A stretch of 9,297 bases of DNA from Pseudomonadota bacterium (GTDB taxonomy: Bacteria; Pseudomonadota; Gammaproteobacteria; Xanthomonadales; Xanthomonadaceae). Positions 1 through 6,822 of the stretch are shown here, piece by piece. The translations under genes and the position numbers were made by a program. Below the pieces are notes generated by a model. That model ran no database searches and was not told where the DNA came from. It saw nothing but the letters and a program-made list of their open reading frames with translations. The stretch covers positions 1-9,297 of the forward strand of contig JAFAFD010000080.1 in NCBI GenBank assembly GCA_023423675.1, in the 5' to 3' direction. The stretch's first letter is position 1. The number at the start of each line of letters is the position of its first letter.

Positions 1-1177
1 GCACCACCACGGCCACCGGCGCGAAGATTTCCTCGTTGAACGCCGGGTTGTCGGCGGCCACGTTGCCGAGCACGGTGGGCGCGAAGAACAGGTCCTGGTG
101 GGTGCCGCCGGCTTCCAGGGTGGCACCGGCCTTGACCGCGTCGGCCACCACGCGGGCGGCGTGGTCGCGCTGGGTGGCGTTGATCAGCGGTCCGATCGCC
201 ACGTCTTCGCGTGCCGGGTCGCCGACCTTCAGCGACTTCGCCTTGGCCACCAGCTTTTCCAGGAACGCGGCATGGATCTTCCTGTGCACCAGCACGCGGC
301 CGGTGGCCATGCAGATCTGGCCCTGGTGCAGGTACACGCCCCAGGCAGTGTTGGCCACGGCCAGATCGAGGTCGGCATCGTCGAGGATGATCAGCGAGTT
401 CTTGCCACCCAGTTCCAGCGAGACCTTCTTCAGGTGCTTGCCGGCCGCTTCGCCGACCTTGCGGCCTGCGGCGGTGGAACCGGTGAACTGGATCATCGCC
501 ACGTGCGGATCACTGGTCAGCGCGGCACCGGCGGCGCCGTCACCGGGCAGCATGTGCAGCACGCCGGCCGGCAGCCCGGCCTGTTCGAACAGGCGGGCGA
601 TGACCGCACCACCGCACACCGCGGTGCGCGGGTCGGGCTTGAGCACCACGGCATTGCCGAGCGCGATGGCCGGTGCCACCGCGCGCATGGCCAGGTACAG
701 CGGGAAATTGAACGGTGAGATGACCCCGACCACGCCCAGCGGACGGCGCCGGGCCAGATTCAACCGGCCCGGTTCGGAGGGCAGGATTTCACCCGTGCTG
801 CGCGAGGGCAGCGCGGCGGCTTCGTGCAGCGCCTTGATGGTCACCTTGGCCTCGAAGCCGGCCTTCAGGCGGGTCGAGCCGCTTTCGCGCACCAGCCAGT
901 CCACCAGGGTGTCGATGTTGTCTTCGGCCAGGCGCGCGGCCTGGCGCAGCACCTGCGCACGCTGTTCATAGGGGGCGGCGGCCCAGCCCTGCTGGGCCTG
1001 CGCGGCGGCGGCGGCCGAGGTGGCGACCTGGGCGGCGTCGGCCAGGCCGACCTCGCCGAGGGTCTGGCCGGTGGCCGGTTCGATCACCGGCTGGCGCTGG
1101 CTGGCGGCCTGCCACTGGCCGTCGAAGAAGGCGCCGGACCAGAGTTCGTCCGGCAGCCACGGGGAAGATGCAGTCAT
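1..1177 (-). CDS. NAD(P)+-dependent aldehyde dehydrogenase, benzaldehyde/vanillin dehydrogenase-like (C-terminus beyond left edge)
   Basis: Oxidises an aldehyde to the carboxylic acid through a covalent thiohemiacetal, probably in the cytoplasm. 392 residues are visible; the family is usually about 480-500 long, so roughly 90-100 C-terminal residues lie outside the window. ALDH hallmarks are in place: the substrate-binding Asn157 in SPFNFP, the general base Glu255 in ELGGKN, and the nucleophile Cys289 in GQICM. The Glu-Cys distance of 34 residues is the one known for the superfamily. The last visible residues contain the EEIFAPV motif. The ATG at 1177 is preceded by a strong AGGAGG seven bases upstream. 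The GQICM context and overall look resemble benzaldehyde, vanillin or salicylaldehyde dehydrogenases, so an aromatic substrate is a reasonable inference, but substrate is not provable from sequence. It is divergent from the DUF1415-SDR pair, with a palindromic operator candidate between them. Confidence 0.93.
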   Translation of the reverse strand, partial: MTASSPWLPDELWSGAFFDGQWQAASQRQPVIEPATGQTLGEVGLADAAQVATSAAAAAQAQQGWAAAPYEQRAQVLRQAARLAEDNIDTLVDWLVRESGSTRLKAGFEAKVTIKALHEAAALPSRSTGEILPSEPGRLNLARRRPLGVVGVISPFNFPLYLAMRAVAPAIALGNAVVLKPDPRTAVCGGAVIARLFEQAGLPAGVLHMLPGDGAAGAALTSDPHVAMIQFTGSTAAGRKVGEAAGKHLKKVSLELGGKNSLIILDDADLDLAVANTAWGVYLHQGQICMATGRVLVHRKIHAAFLEKLVAKAKSLKVGDPAREDVAIGPLINATQRDHAARVVADAVKAGATLEAGGTHQDLFFAPTVLGNVAADNPAFNEEIFAPVAVVV

Positions 1178-1190
1178 GAGGTGTCCTCCT
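1178..1190 (-). promoter_or_regulatory. Strong ribosome binding site of the aldehyde dehydrogenase
   Basis: On the minus strand AGGAGG (1190-1185) lies seven bases before the ATG at 1177. It fixes the start of the aldehyde dehydrogenase. Confidence 0.8.
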
Positions 1191-1289
1191 GTGTCGTGCG
1201 TCCATTGCACGCCTGGCCCGCCGCGCAGGCAATCGGCCATCGGTGCGATCTCGGCAAGGGCTTGAATGGATGGGATTTTCCAGCATCAC

Positions 1290-1312
1290 CACTGTCCAGT
1301 GCGTGGACAGTG
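1290..1312. promoter_or_regulatory. Palindromic operator candidate between ALDH and DUF1415 genes
   Basis: A perfect inverted repeat has arms CACTGTCCA (1290-1298) and TGGACAGTG (1304-1312) separated by GTGCG. Size and symmetry fit a dimeric repressor or activator site (TetR- or MarR-like). It sits 113 bases before the ALDH start and 61 before the DUF1415 start, and is centred about 40 bases upstream of a TACAAT -10 element. No regulator gene is in the window, so which gene it controls is inference. Confidence 0.5.
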
Positions 1313-1337
1313 AACGGCGCGGCCGCAGGCGACTGCC

Positions 1338-1343
1338 TACAAT
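1338..1343 (+). promoter_or_regulatory. Putative -10 element for the DUF1415-SDR operon
   Basis: TACAAT matches the sigma-70 -10 consensus in five of six positions and lies 30 bases before the DUF1415 start, giving a short leader. No good -35 is present at 16-18 bases upstream; the palindrome at 1290-1312 lies just further upstream, which would fit an activator-dependent promoter. Confidence 0.45.
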
Positions 1344-1373
1344 GGCGGCCCCCCGCCAGCCGAAGCGCCCGCC

Positions 1374-1940
1374 ATGACCGACCCCGCCCTGCCCACCGAC
1401 GACCCGATCGCCGCCACCCGCCTGTGGCTGGAGCGCATCGTGATCGGCCTGAACCTGTGCCCGTTCGCCAAGGCCGTGTACGTGAAGGACCAGGTCCGCT
1501 TCGTGCTCAGCGATGCGACCACGCCCGAGGCGCTGGTTGAACAGCTGGCCGAGGAACTGGTGCTGCTGCGTGACACTCCGGCCGAGCAGATCGACACCAC
1601 CCTGATCGTGCATCCGCAGGTGCTGACCGATTTCCTCGACTACAACGACTTCCTCGACAACGCCGACGCCGCCATCGAGGCGCTGGAGCTGCAGGGCATC
1701 CTGCAGGTGGCCAGCTTCCACCCGGACTACCAGTTCGATGGCGTGGCCGCCGACGATGCCAGCAACTACACCAACCGCGCGCCCTTCCCCACCCTGCACC
1801 TGCTGCGCGAGGAAAGCGTGGAGCGCGCCGTGGACGCCTTCCCGGACCCGGATGTGATCGTCGAGCGCAACATCCAGACCCTGGACCGCATCGGCGTGGC
1901 CGGCTGGCACCGTCGCCTGCGCGGCGAAGACCTGTCATGA
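1374..1940 (+). CDS. DUF1415 family protein
   Basis: A soluble 188-residue protein that I recognise as the DUF1415 family, found in many gammaproteobacteria and without an established function. Conserved blocks visible are LNLCPFA (26-32) with Cys29, ASFHPDYQF (113-121) with His116, and NRAPFPTLHLLRE (134-146). The invariant-looking Cys, His and Arg residues suggest a ligand or metal site, but this is inference. There is no signal peptide or membrane segment. The N-terminal MTDPALPTDDP stretch is low-complexity and variable-looking. The start is supported by a -10-like TACAAT 30 bases upstream, though the Shine-Dalgarno is weak. The stop overlaps the start of the SDR gene (ATGA at 1937-1940), so the two are almost certainly co-transcribed and translationally coupled. 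Confidence 0.93.
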   Translation: MTDPALPTDDPIAATRLWLERIVIGLNLCPFAKAVYVKDQVRFVLSDATTPEALVEQLAEELVLLRDTPAEQIDTTLIVHPQVLTDFLDYNDFLDNADAAIEALELQGILQVASFHPDYQFDGVAADDASNYTNRAPFPTLHLLREESVERAVDAFPDPDVIVERNIQTLDRIGVAGWHRRLRGEDLS

Positions 1941-2740
1941 GCGCGGCCCCGCTTATCGCCGCGTGGCCGGCGGCACCGCTGCAGGGCAAGGTGGTGCTGA
2001 TCACCGGCGGGGCAAACGGCATCGGCCGCGGCGTGGCGCAGGCCGTGCTGGGCGCCGGTGGCCGCGTGCTGATCGGCGACCTGGACGAGGAAGCGGGCCA
2101 GGCCTGCCTGGACGAATGGCAGCGCGGTGACGATGCCGCGTTCCAGCGTCTGGACATCGCCGACGAAGCCAGCGTGCGCGACTTCATCGGCGCGGCGCAG
2201 CAGCGTTTCGGCCGCATCGATGGCCTGGTCAACAACGCCGGCATCGCCGGCCCGCACGGCACCGTGCTGCAGGAGATGGAGTGGGACGAGTGGCAGCGAC
2301 GGCTGTCCTCGCTGCATGGCGCGTTCCTGTGCAGCAAGCACGCGCTGCCGGCGCTGAAGGCCAGCGCGGCCGGTTCGATCATCAACGTCGCCTCCACCCG
2401 CGCGTGGCAGTCGGAAGCCAACAGCGAGGCCTATGCCGCGGCCAAGGGCGGGCTGGTGGCCTTCACCCACGCGCTGGCGATCAGTGCCGGCCCGGCGGTG
2501 CGGGTGAACAGCATCAGCCCCGGCTGGATCGGCACCACCGCCTGGCAGGCTCCTTCGCGGCGGCATGCGCCGGAGTATTCGGCCAGCGACCACGGCCAGC
2601 ACCCGGTCGGGCGCGTGGGCGAGCCCGAAGACATCGGCGCACTGGCGGTGTACCTGCTGTCGTCGCTGTCCGGTTTCAGCACCGGGCAGGATTTCATCGT
2701 CGACGGCGGCATGACCCGGAAGATGATCTACGCCGATTGA
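1937..2740 (+). CDS. SDR-family NAD(P)-dependent oxidoreductase
   Basis: A 267-residue classical short-chain dehydrogenase/reductase, close to the usual 250-270. The Rossmann glycine motif TGGANGIG is at 23-30. Asp48 at the end of strand beta-2 favours NAD(H) over NADP(H). NNAG is at 99-102, catalytic Ser153, Tyr166 and Lys170 (YAAAK) have the usual Ser-Tyr spacing of 13, then SPGW at 194-197 and VDGG near the C-terminus. The tetrad Asn normally found in a V-N-L-x-G motif is not there: the matching place reads SSLHG (124-128), apparently one residue shorter. The substrate is unknown. The start ATG overlaps the DUF1415 stop and has only a weak Shine-Dalgarno, so reinitiation from the upstream gene is likely. 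It converges on the oligopeptidase gene with SMAG hairpins between. Confidence 0.93.
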   Translation: MSAAPLIAAWPAAPLQGKVVLITGGANGIGRGVAQAVLGAGGRVLIGDLDEEAGQACLDEWQRGDDAAFQRLDIADEASVRDFIGAAQQRFGRIDGLVNNAGIAGPHGTVLQEMEWDEWQRRLSSLHGAFLCSKHALPALKASAAGSIINVASTRAWQSEANSEAYAAAKGGLVAFTHALAISAGPAVRVNSISPGWIGTTAWQAPSRRHAPEYSASDHGQHPVGRVGEPEDIGALAVYLLSSLSGFSTGQDFIVDGGMTRKMIYAD

Positions 2741-2750
2741 CCCGTTTCCG

Positions 2751-2773
2751 GTCGTGCCGGCCGCTGGCCGGCA
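2751..2773 (+). repeat. SMAG-like palindrome A (degenerate GTCG tag), possible terminator
   Basis: GTCG (2751-2754) is followed by a perfect 8-bp hairpin, TGCCGGCC (2755-2762), loop GCT, GGCCGGCA (2766-2773). The layout is that of Stenotrophomonas SMAG/REP elements with one change in the GTAG tag. It starts 11 bases after the SDR stop and could end that transcript. Confidence 0.75.
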
Positions 2774-2793
2774 TGTACGTGGATGACAGCGAC

Positions 2794-2817
2794 GTGCCAA
2801 CCAAGGTTGGCACCTAC
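2794..2817 (-). repeat. SMAG/REP palindrome B
   Basis: Nine-bp arms GTGCCAACC (2794-2802) and GGTTGGCAC (2805-2813) around AA, followed by CTAC, which is GTAG on the minus strand at the foot of the stem. It is oriented opposite to element A, so A and B form a head-to-head type REP pair 20 bases apart. Confidence 0.82.
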
Positions 2818-2831
2818 CAGGGTAAATTCCA

Positions 2832-2854
2832 GTAGATCCACGCCATGCGTGGAT
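2832..2854 (+). repeat. SMAG/REP palindrome C
   Basis: GTAG (2832-2835) followed by ATCCACGC, loop CAT, GCGTGGAT (2836-2854), a perfect 8-bp stem. It ends 13 bases from the end of the oligopeptidase gene and has a near-identical copy (element D) on the other side of that gene in the same orientation. Confidence 0.85.
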
Positions 2855-2867
2855 GACGCGCCCGCGT

Positions 2868-4898
2868 TTACGCCATGCCCGAATGGCGCAGCAACGCGTC
2901 GATCTGCGGCGCGCGGCCGCGGAACGCCTTGAAGTTCTCCGCCGCCGGACGGCTGCCGCCGCGCGAGAGGATCTCGTCGCGGAAGCGCGCACCGGTTTCA
3001 GCCAGCGCCTGCGGCGCTTCTTCGAACGCCGCATAGGCATCGGCGCTGAGCACCTCGGCCCACTTGTAGCTGTAGTAACCGGCCGCGTAGCCGCCGGCGA
3101 AGATGTGGCTGAACTGGTGCGGGAAGCGATTCCAGGCCGGCGGATGGTTCACCGCCACTTCGCTGCGCACGCGATCCAGCAGCGCCAGCACGCTGTCCTG
3201 CGCCGGTTCGAACTGGCTGTGGATCAGCATGTCGAACAGGCCGAATTCCAGCTGGCGCACGGTGGCCATGCCGCTGTGGAAATTGCGCGCCGCCAGCATG
3301 CGCTCGTACAGCGCGCGCGGCAGCGGCTCGCCCGTGTCCACGTGCGCGGTCATGCCCTGCAGGTGGTCCCATTCCCAGCAGAAGTTCTCCATGAACTGGC
3401 TGGGCAGCTCCACCGCATCCCACTCCACGCCGTTGATGCCGGCCACGCCGAGTTCGCCGATGCGGGTCAGCAGCTGGTGCAGGCCGTGGCCCATTTCATG
3501 GAACAGCGTGGTCACTTCGTTGTGGCTGAAGGTGGCCGGCTTGCCGTTGGCGCCGCGGCCGAAGTTGCACACCAGGTAGACCAGCGGCGTTTGCACGCTG
3601 CCATCGGCACGCTCGCGGCGGTTGCGGCAATCATCCATCCACGCGCCACCGCGCTTGCCTTCGCGCGCGTACAGGTCGAGGTAGAACTGGCCGACCAGCG
3701 CGCCCTGCGCATCGACCAGGCGGAAGAAGCGCACGTCCTCGTGCCACACCGGCGCGCTGTCTTCCTGGACACGCAGGCCATACAGCTGCTCGATCACCGA
3801 GAACAGGCCGCCGAGCACCTTCGGCTCGGTGAAATACTGCTTCACTTCCTGCTCGGAATAGCTGTAGCGCGCCTGCTTCAAGCGGTCGGCGGCGAACGCC
3901 AGGTCCCAGGCCTGCAGGCTGTCGATGCCCAGCTGTTCACGGGCGAACTGTTCCAGCTCGGCCCGGTCCTTGCCGGCGAACGGCTTGGCACGCACGGCCA
4001 GGTCACGCAGGAAGGCCAGCACTTCGGCCGGGTCCTGCGCCATCTTGGTGGCCACCGAATAATCGGCGTAGGAGGCAAAACCCAGCGGCGCGGCCAGTTC
4101 GGCGCGCAGGGCGAGGATGCGGTCGATGTTGCCGCCGTTGTCCAGCGCTTCATCGCCGAATTCGGACGCACGCTGTGCGCTGGCGCGGTACAGGATCTCG
4201 CGCAGGTCGCGGTCCTCGCCCCAGGTCTGCACCGGCAGGTAGCACGGCATCTGCAGGGTCAGTTTCCAGCCGGGCTTGCCGTCCTTTTCAGCGGCGGCAC
4301 GGGCAGCGGCCTTGACGTCGTCCGGCACGCCGGCCAGGCGCGCTTCGTCTTCCACGATCAGCGACCAGGCATCGGTGGCGTCGAGCACGTTCTGCGAGAA
4401 CTTGGCCGACAGCGCCGACAGCTCTTCCTTGATCGCGGCGAAACGCTGCTGGGCGTCGGCGTCGAGTTCGGCACCGCCCAGGCGGAAATCACGCAGGGTG
4501 TTGTCCAGCACCTTGCGGCGGGCCTCGTCGAAGCTGGCCGCTTCCGGGCTGGCGGCGAGCGCCTGGTACTGGCGGTACAGCGCCAGGTTCTGGCCCAGCG
4601 CGCTGGCGAAGCGGGTCACCCGCGGCAGGTTGCTGTTGTAGGCCTCGCGCAGCTCGGGGGTGTTGACCACGCCCTGCAGGTGGCCGACCAGGCCCCAGGC
4701 GCGCCACAGGCGTTCGGTGGCATCGTCCAGCGGGGTCACGAAGGTTTCCCAGCGCACCGGCTGCACCTGCTCGGCCGTTTTGACGGCTGCTTCGGCGTCG
4801 GCCAGCAGCACATCCAGCGCCGGCGCCACGTGCTCGGGGCGGATCGCCTCGAAGGGCGGCAGGCCGGAAGCATCGAGCAGGGGGTTGGCAACGGTCAC
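2868..4898 (-). CDS. prlC: Oligopeptidase A, M3-family zinc metallopeptidase
   Basis: A cytoplasmic peptidase that cleaves short peptides, including released signal peptides, and takes part in late protein turnover. It has 676 residues, the normal length for oligopeptidase A. The zinc site is complete: HEMGH at 467-471 (His467, Glu468, His471) and the third ligand Glu497 in VELPSQ. The C-terminal HIFAGGYAAGYYSYKWAEV block (598-616) has the tyrosines that line the active site in thimet-type peptidases. The N-terminus NPLLDASGLPPFEAIRPEHV matches the family start. The start codon is GTG at 4898, supported by GGAG seven bases upstream and by the N-terminal match; there is no nearby in-frame ATG that fits better. 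It is monocistronic here, divergent from the unknown gene at 5110 and convergent with the SDR gene. Confidence 0.96.
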   Translation of the reverse strand: MTVANPLLDASGLPPFEAIRPEHVAPALDVLLADAEAAVKTAEQVQPVRWETFVTPLDDATERLWRAWGLVGHLQGVVNTPELREAYNSNLPRVTRFASALGQNLALYRQYQALAASPEAASFDEARRKVLDNTLRDFRLGGAELDADAQQRFAAIKEELSALSAKFSQNVLDATDAWSLIVEDEARLAGVPDDVKAAARAAAEKDGKPGWKLTLQMPCYLPVQTWGEDRDLREILYRASAQRASEFGDEALDNGGNIDRILALRAELAAPLGFASYADYSVATKMAQDPAEVLAFLRDLAVRAKPFAGKDRAELEQFAREQLGIDSLQAWDLAFAADRLKQARYSYSEQEVKQYFTEPKVLGGLFSVIEQLYGLRVQEDSAPVWHEDVRFFRLVDAQGALVGQFYLDLYAREGKRGGAWMDDCRNRRERADGSVQTPLVYLVCNFGRGANGKPATFSHNEVTTLFHEMGHGLHQLLTRIGELGVAGINGVEWDAVELPSQFMENFCWEWDHLQGMTAHVDTGEPLPRALYERMLAARNFHSGMATVRQLEFGLFDMLIHSQFEPAQDSVLALLDRVRSEVAVNHPPAWNRFPHQFSHIFAGGYAAGYYSYKWAEVLSADAYAAFEEAPQALAETGARFRDEILSRGGSRPAAENFKAFRGRAPQIDALLRHSGMA

Positions 4899-4909
4899 GG
4901 CAGATCTCC
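4899..4909 (-). promoter_or_regulatory. Ribosome binding site supporting a GTG start for prlC
   Basis: GGAG on the minus strand (4909-4906) lies seven bases before the GTG at 4898-4896, which fixes the non-ATG start. Confidence 0.6.
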
Positions 4910-4942
4910 AGGAAACGGGCCCGGCAGGCGGGCATCCCTGTC

Positions 4943-4971
4943 CATATGGCGCTGGCCGGGCCGCCAGACAA
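4943..4971 (-). promoter_or_regulatory. Weak sigma-70-like promoter candidate for prlC
   Basis: On the minus strand TTGTCT (4971-4966) and CATATG (4948-4943) are separated by exactly 17 bases, about 45 bases before the GTG start. Both hexamers are only partial matches to consensus, so this is tentative. Confidence 0.3.
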
Positions 4972-4983
4972 GGGGCATCGCCA

Positions 4984-5006
4984 GTAGACCCACGCCACGC
5001 GTGGAT
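4984..5006 (+). repeat. SMAG/REP palindrome D
   Basis: GTAG (4984-4987) followed by an imperfect hairpin with core CCACGC (4990-4995), loop CAC, GCGTGG (4999-5004). Same stem class and orientation as element C; 31 bases around each (2829-2859 and 4981-5011) agree at 28 positions. Confidence 0.82.
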
Positions 5007-5097
5007 GGCGCTTTCCCGGGAACCCCGGCATTCACGTCGGCCTTACGGGTGCGCGCCGAAGCTGGCACTGCGGGGGAGACCGCAGCGGTACGTCACG

Positions 5098-5109
5098 AGG
5101 AGGCCCCAC
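5098..5109 (+). promoter_or_regulatory. Ribosome binding site deciding the start at 5110
   Basis: AGGAGG (5098-5103) lies six bases before the ATG at 5110. The frame is open much further upstream inside the antisense of prlC, so this site is what fixes the true start. Confidence 0.75.
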
Positions 5110-5514
5110 ATGGAAGGTCTGGCTCCAAGCACCACCGCGTCATCCGCCCGTTCACTGGCGCTGACCGCCACCACGGACGAGCTGTCCTGGATCGCCGCGC
5201 TCTGCGATGCGGGCGACGATGCACCGCGCCACCTGGCCCAGCTGAAGGCCTTGCAACGTCAGGGGGGCCGGCTCAGCGAAACGCAGGAGTGGTACCCGTT
5301 CGAAGTGATCGAACGCGGTGCCAGCCGACTGCAGCCGGGCCACGAGCGCGAGTTCGTGATCTGCGTGCTGCTGTGGCTGAAGGCGCTGGCCCAGGGCCGC
5401 GCCAGCGTGCTGGACCCGCACCTGCACCAGGACGACCGCGCGATGGACATCGAGGCGTTGCCCGACGCACTGCGCGACATCCTGCTGGATGCGTTCATGG
5501 ATGCGGGGTATTGA
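5110..5514 (+). CDS. Conserved-looking protein of unknown function (134 aa)
   Basis: I do not recognise a named family. The 134-residue product is soluble and acidic-to-neutral, with no signal peptide. After a Ser/Thr/Ala-rich, probably disordered N-terminus (about 1-20) comes a helical-looking body. A WYPFEVIERGA segment is at 61-71, then a hydrophobic stretch EFVICVLLWLKAL (81-93) too charged at its edges for a confident membrane helix. The C-terminus is rich in Asp and Leu (LPDALRDILLDAF, 117-129). The start is fixed by a strong AGGAGG; codon use is GC-rich like its neighbours, which supports a real gene. It stands alone: divergent from prlC and convergent with the PLP enzyme, with a repeat cluster starting 14 bases after its stop. 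No function is proposed. Confidence 0.8.
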   Translation: MEGLAPSTTASSARSLALTATTDELSWIAALCDAGDDAPRHLAQLKALQRQGGRLSETQEWYPFEVIERGASRLQPGHEREFVICVLLWLKALAQGRASVLDPHLHQDDRAMDIEALPDALRDILLDAFMDAGY

Positions 5515-5528
5515 GCGCCGAGGGGCCT

Positions 5529-5577
5529 GTGACCGGTGACCTGTGACCGGTGACCGGTGACCGGTGACCGGTGACCG
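5529..5577. repeat. Seven-copy 7-bp tandem repeat (GTGACCG)n
   Basis: Seven contiguous units of GTGACCG; only the second differs (GTGACCT). The array starts 14 bases after the stop of the gene at 5110-5514 and ends exactly where the GTAG tag of SMAG element E begins. Perfect short units of this kind often vary in copy number between strains. Confidence 0.95.
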
Positions 5578-5600
5578 GTAGAGTCGACTGTTAGTCGACT
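5578..5600 (+). repeat. SMAG/REP palindrome E (left half of an inverted SMAG pair)
   Basis: GTAG (5578-5581), AGTCGACT, GTT, AGTCGACT (to 5600). Each arm is itself a self-complementary octamer. Together with element F it forms a long inverted repeat with 22 of 23 positions complementary around 41 bases. Confidence 0.88.
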
Positions 5601-5641
5601 ATCGCGTGCAACGCGGGATTTTCGCGATCTGAGCAGAGAGC

Positions 5642-5664
5642 AGTCGACTAACAGTCGACTCTGC
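5642..5664 (-). repeat. SMAG/REP palindrome F (right half of the inverted SMAG pair)
   Basis: AGTCGACT (5642-5649), AAC, AGTCGACT (5653-5660), then CTGC, i.e. a GCAG-tagged element on the minus strand (one change from GTAG). The spacer between E and F contains a nested pair ATCGCG (5601-5606) / CGCGAT (5623-5628). The pair lies between two convergent genes and can fold in either transcript, so it may act as a bidirectional terminator. Confidence 0.85.
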
Positions 5665-5691
5665 CAGTCGAGGCTCGTGCAGCCGGCCGCG

Positions 5692-6804
5692 TTACAATGC
5701 TTCCTGGCTGCACCACGCCCGCGCGGGCTGGCCCTGCCCGTCCACGGCCGCGGCCAGCTGCGCGTCGGCGCCGTCCACGTCGATGCCCTGGCGGCCGTAC
5801 CACGCCGGGTCGTAATAACTGTGCGCATAGCGCTCGCCGGCATCACACAGGATGCTGACGATGCTGCCCTGGTGGCCGGCTTCGCGCATCCACTGCGCGG
5901 CCTGCAGCACGCCGATGAAGTTGGTGCCGGTGGAGCCGCCGACGCGACGCCCGATCTGGCGGCTGACGTGGCGCATCGCCGCCAGGCTGAGTGCATCGGG
6001 CACCTTCACCATCGCATCGACGCTGGTCGGGATGAAGCTCGATTCCACCCGCGGCCGGCCGATGCCTTCCACGCGGGAACCGCCGCTGCAGGTCAGCCCG
6101 CGCCAGTCCGGCTCGCCTGCCACGGCGGCCTGGTAGCCCTCGAAGAACACCGAGATTTCCGGGTCGGCGCAGAGGATGCGGGTGTCATGCCGGCGGTAGC
6201 TGACATAGCGGCCGAGGGTGGCCGCGGTGCCGCCGGTGCCGGGGCTGCACACGATCCATTCGGGGATCGGGCTGGGCTCCTCGGCCATCTGCTTGAAGAT
6301 GGATTCGGCGATGTTGTTATTGGCGCGCCAGTCGGTGGCCCGCTCGGCGTAGGTGAACTGGTCCATGAAATGGCCGCCGGTCTCACGGGCCAGCCGTTCC
6401 GAATCGCAGTTGAGGTCGCAGGCGCGCTCGACCAGGTGGCAGCGTCCGCCGTGGAATTCGATCGCGGCGATCTTTTCCGGCGAGGTCGTGGCCGGCATCA
6501 CCGCGATGAACGGCAGGCCCAGCAGGCGCGCGAAGTAGGCCTCGGACACCGCGGTCGAGCCGCTGGATGCCTCGATCACCGGCCGCCCCTCGCGCAGCCA
6601 GCCATTGGCCAGCGCATACAGGAACAGCGAGCGCGCCAGGCGGTGCTTCAGGCTGCCGGTGGGGTGGCTCGATTCATCCTTGAGGTACACGTCGATGCCC
6701 TCGAACCCGGGCAGTGCCAGCGGGATCAGGTGGGTATCGGCGGAGCGGTTGAAATCGGCTTCGATCTTGCGGATGGCGGCGGCCACCCATTCACGCTGCG
6801 ACAT
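5692..6804 (-). CDS. PLP-dependent cysteine synthase family protein, Cds1-type L-cysteine desulfhydrase-like
   Basis: A fold-type II PLP enzyme of 370 residues related to cysteine synthase and cystathionine beta-synthase. The [14 protein letters not shown] segment carries the Schiff-base lysine (Lys53); SSGST at 80-84 is the substrate-carboxylate loop, GTGGT at 189-193 the phosphate-binding loop, and CDAGERY at 320-326 the C-terminal pyridine-side motif, with Asp-Ala where O-acetylserine sulfhydrylases have Ser. The closest family I recall is mycobacterial Cds1, which degrades L-cysteine to sulfide, pyruvate and ammonia; assignment of that reaction here is inference, and a beta-substitution enzyme is possible. 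I chose the ATG at 6804 (MSQREW) over an upstream in-frame TTG at 6813; neither has a clear Shine-Dalgarno. It is divergent from gloA and converges on the unknown gene at 5110. Confidence 0.9.
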   Translation of the reverse strand: MSQREWVAAAIRKIEADFNRSADTHLIPLALPGFEGIDVYLKDESSHPTGSLKHRLARSLFLYALANGWLREGRPVIEASSGSTAVSEAYFARLLGLPFIAVMPATTSPEKIAAIEFHGGRCHLVERACDLNCDSERLARETGGHFMDQFTYAERATDWRANNNIAESIFKQMAEEPSPIPEWIVCSPGTGGTAATLGRYVSYRRHDTRILCADPEISVFFEGYQAAVAGEPDWRGLTCSGGSRVEGIGRPRVESSFIPTSVDAMVKVPDALSLAAMRHVSRQIGRRVGGSTGTNFIGVLQAAQWMREAGHQGSIVSILCDAGERYAHSYYDPAWYGRQGIDVDGADAQLAAAVDGQGQPARAWCSQEAL

Positions 6805-6822
6805 GGCGGGCAATCGTTGTCA

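Noticed and set aside
36..971. Plus-strand open frames over the aldehyde dehydrogenase (also 98-718 and 824-1540)
   Set aside because: Antisense shadows; the minus strand shows all ALDH catalytic residues at correct spacing.
966..3040. Minus-strand open frames over DUF1415 and the SDR
   Set aside because: Repetitive Arg/Ala-rich products with no domain; the plus strand has family motifs and the ATGA overlap.
2853..5546. 897-codon open frame on the plus strand, antisense to prlC
   Set aside because: Its product is rich in Arg, His, Gln and Ala with no domain, and it mirrors prlC codon by codon, as is usual for antisense frames in high-GC genes. Only its last part, in frame from the ATG at 5110, is a real gene.
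5529..5577. Tandem array considered as a CRISPR
   Set aside because: The unit is 7 bases with no spacers; it is a simple tandem repeat.
6805..6813. Upstream TTG start for the PLP enzyme
   Set aside because: It adds only three residues and has no better ribosome binding site than the ATG at 6804.
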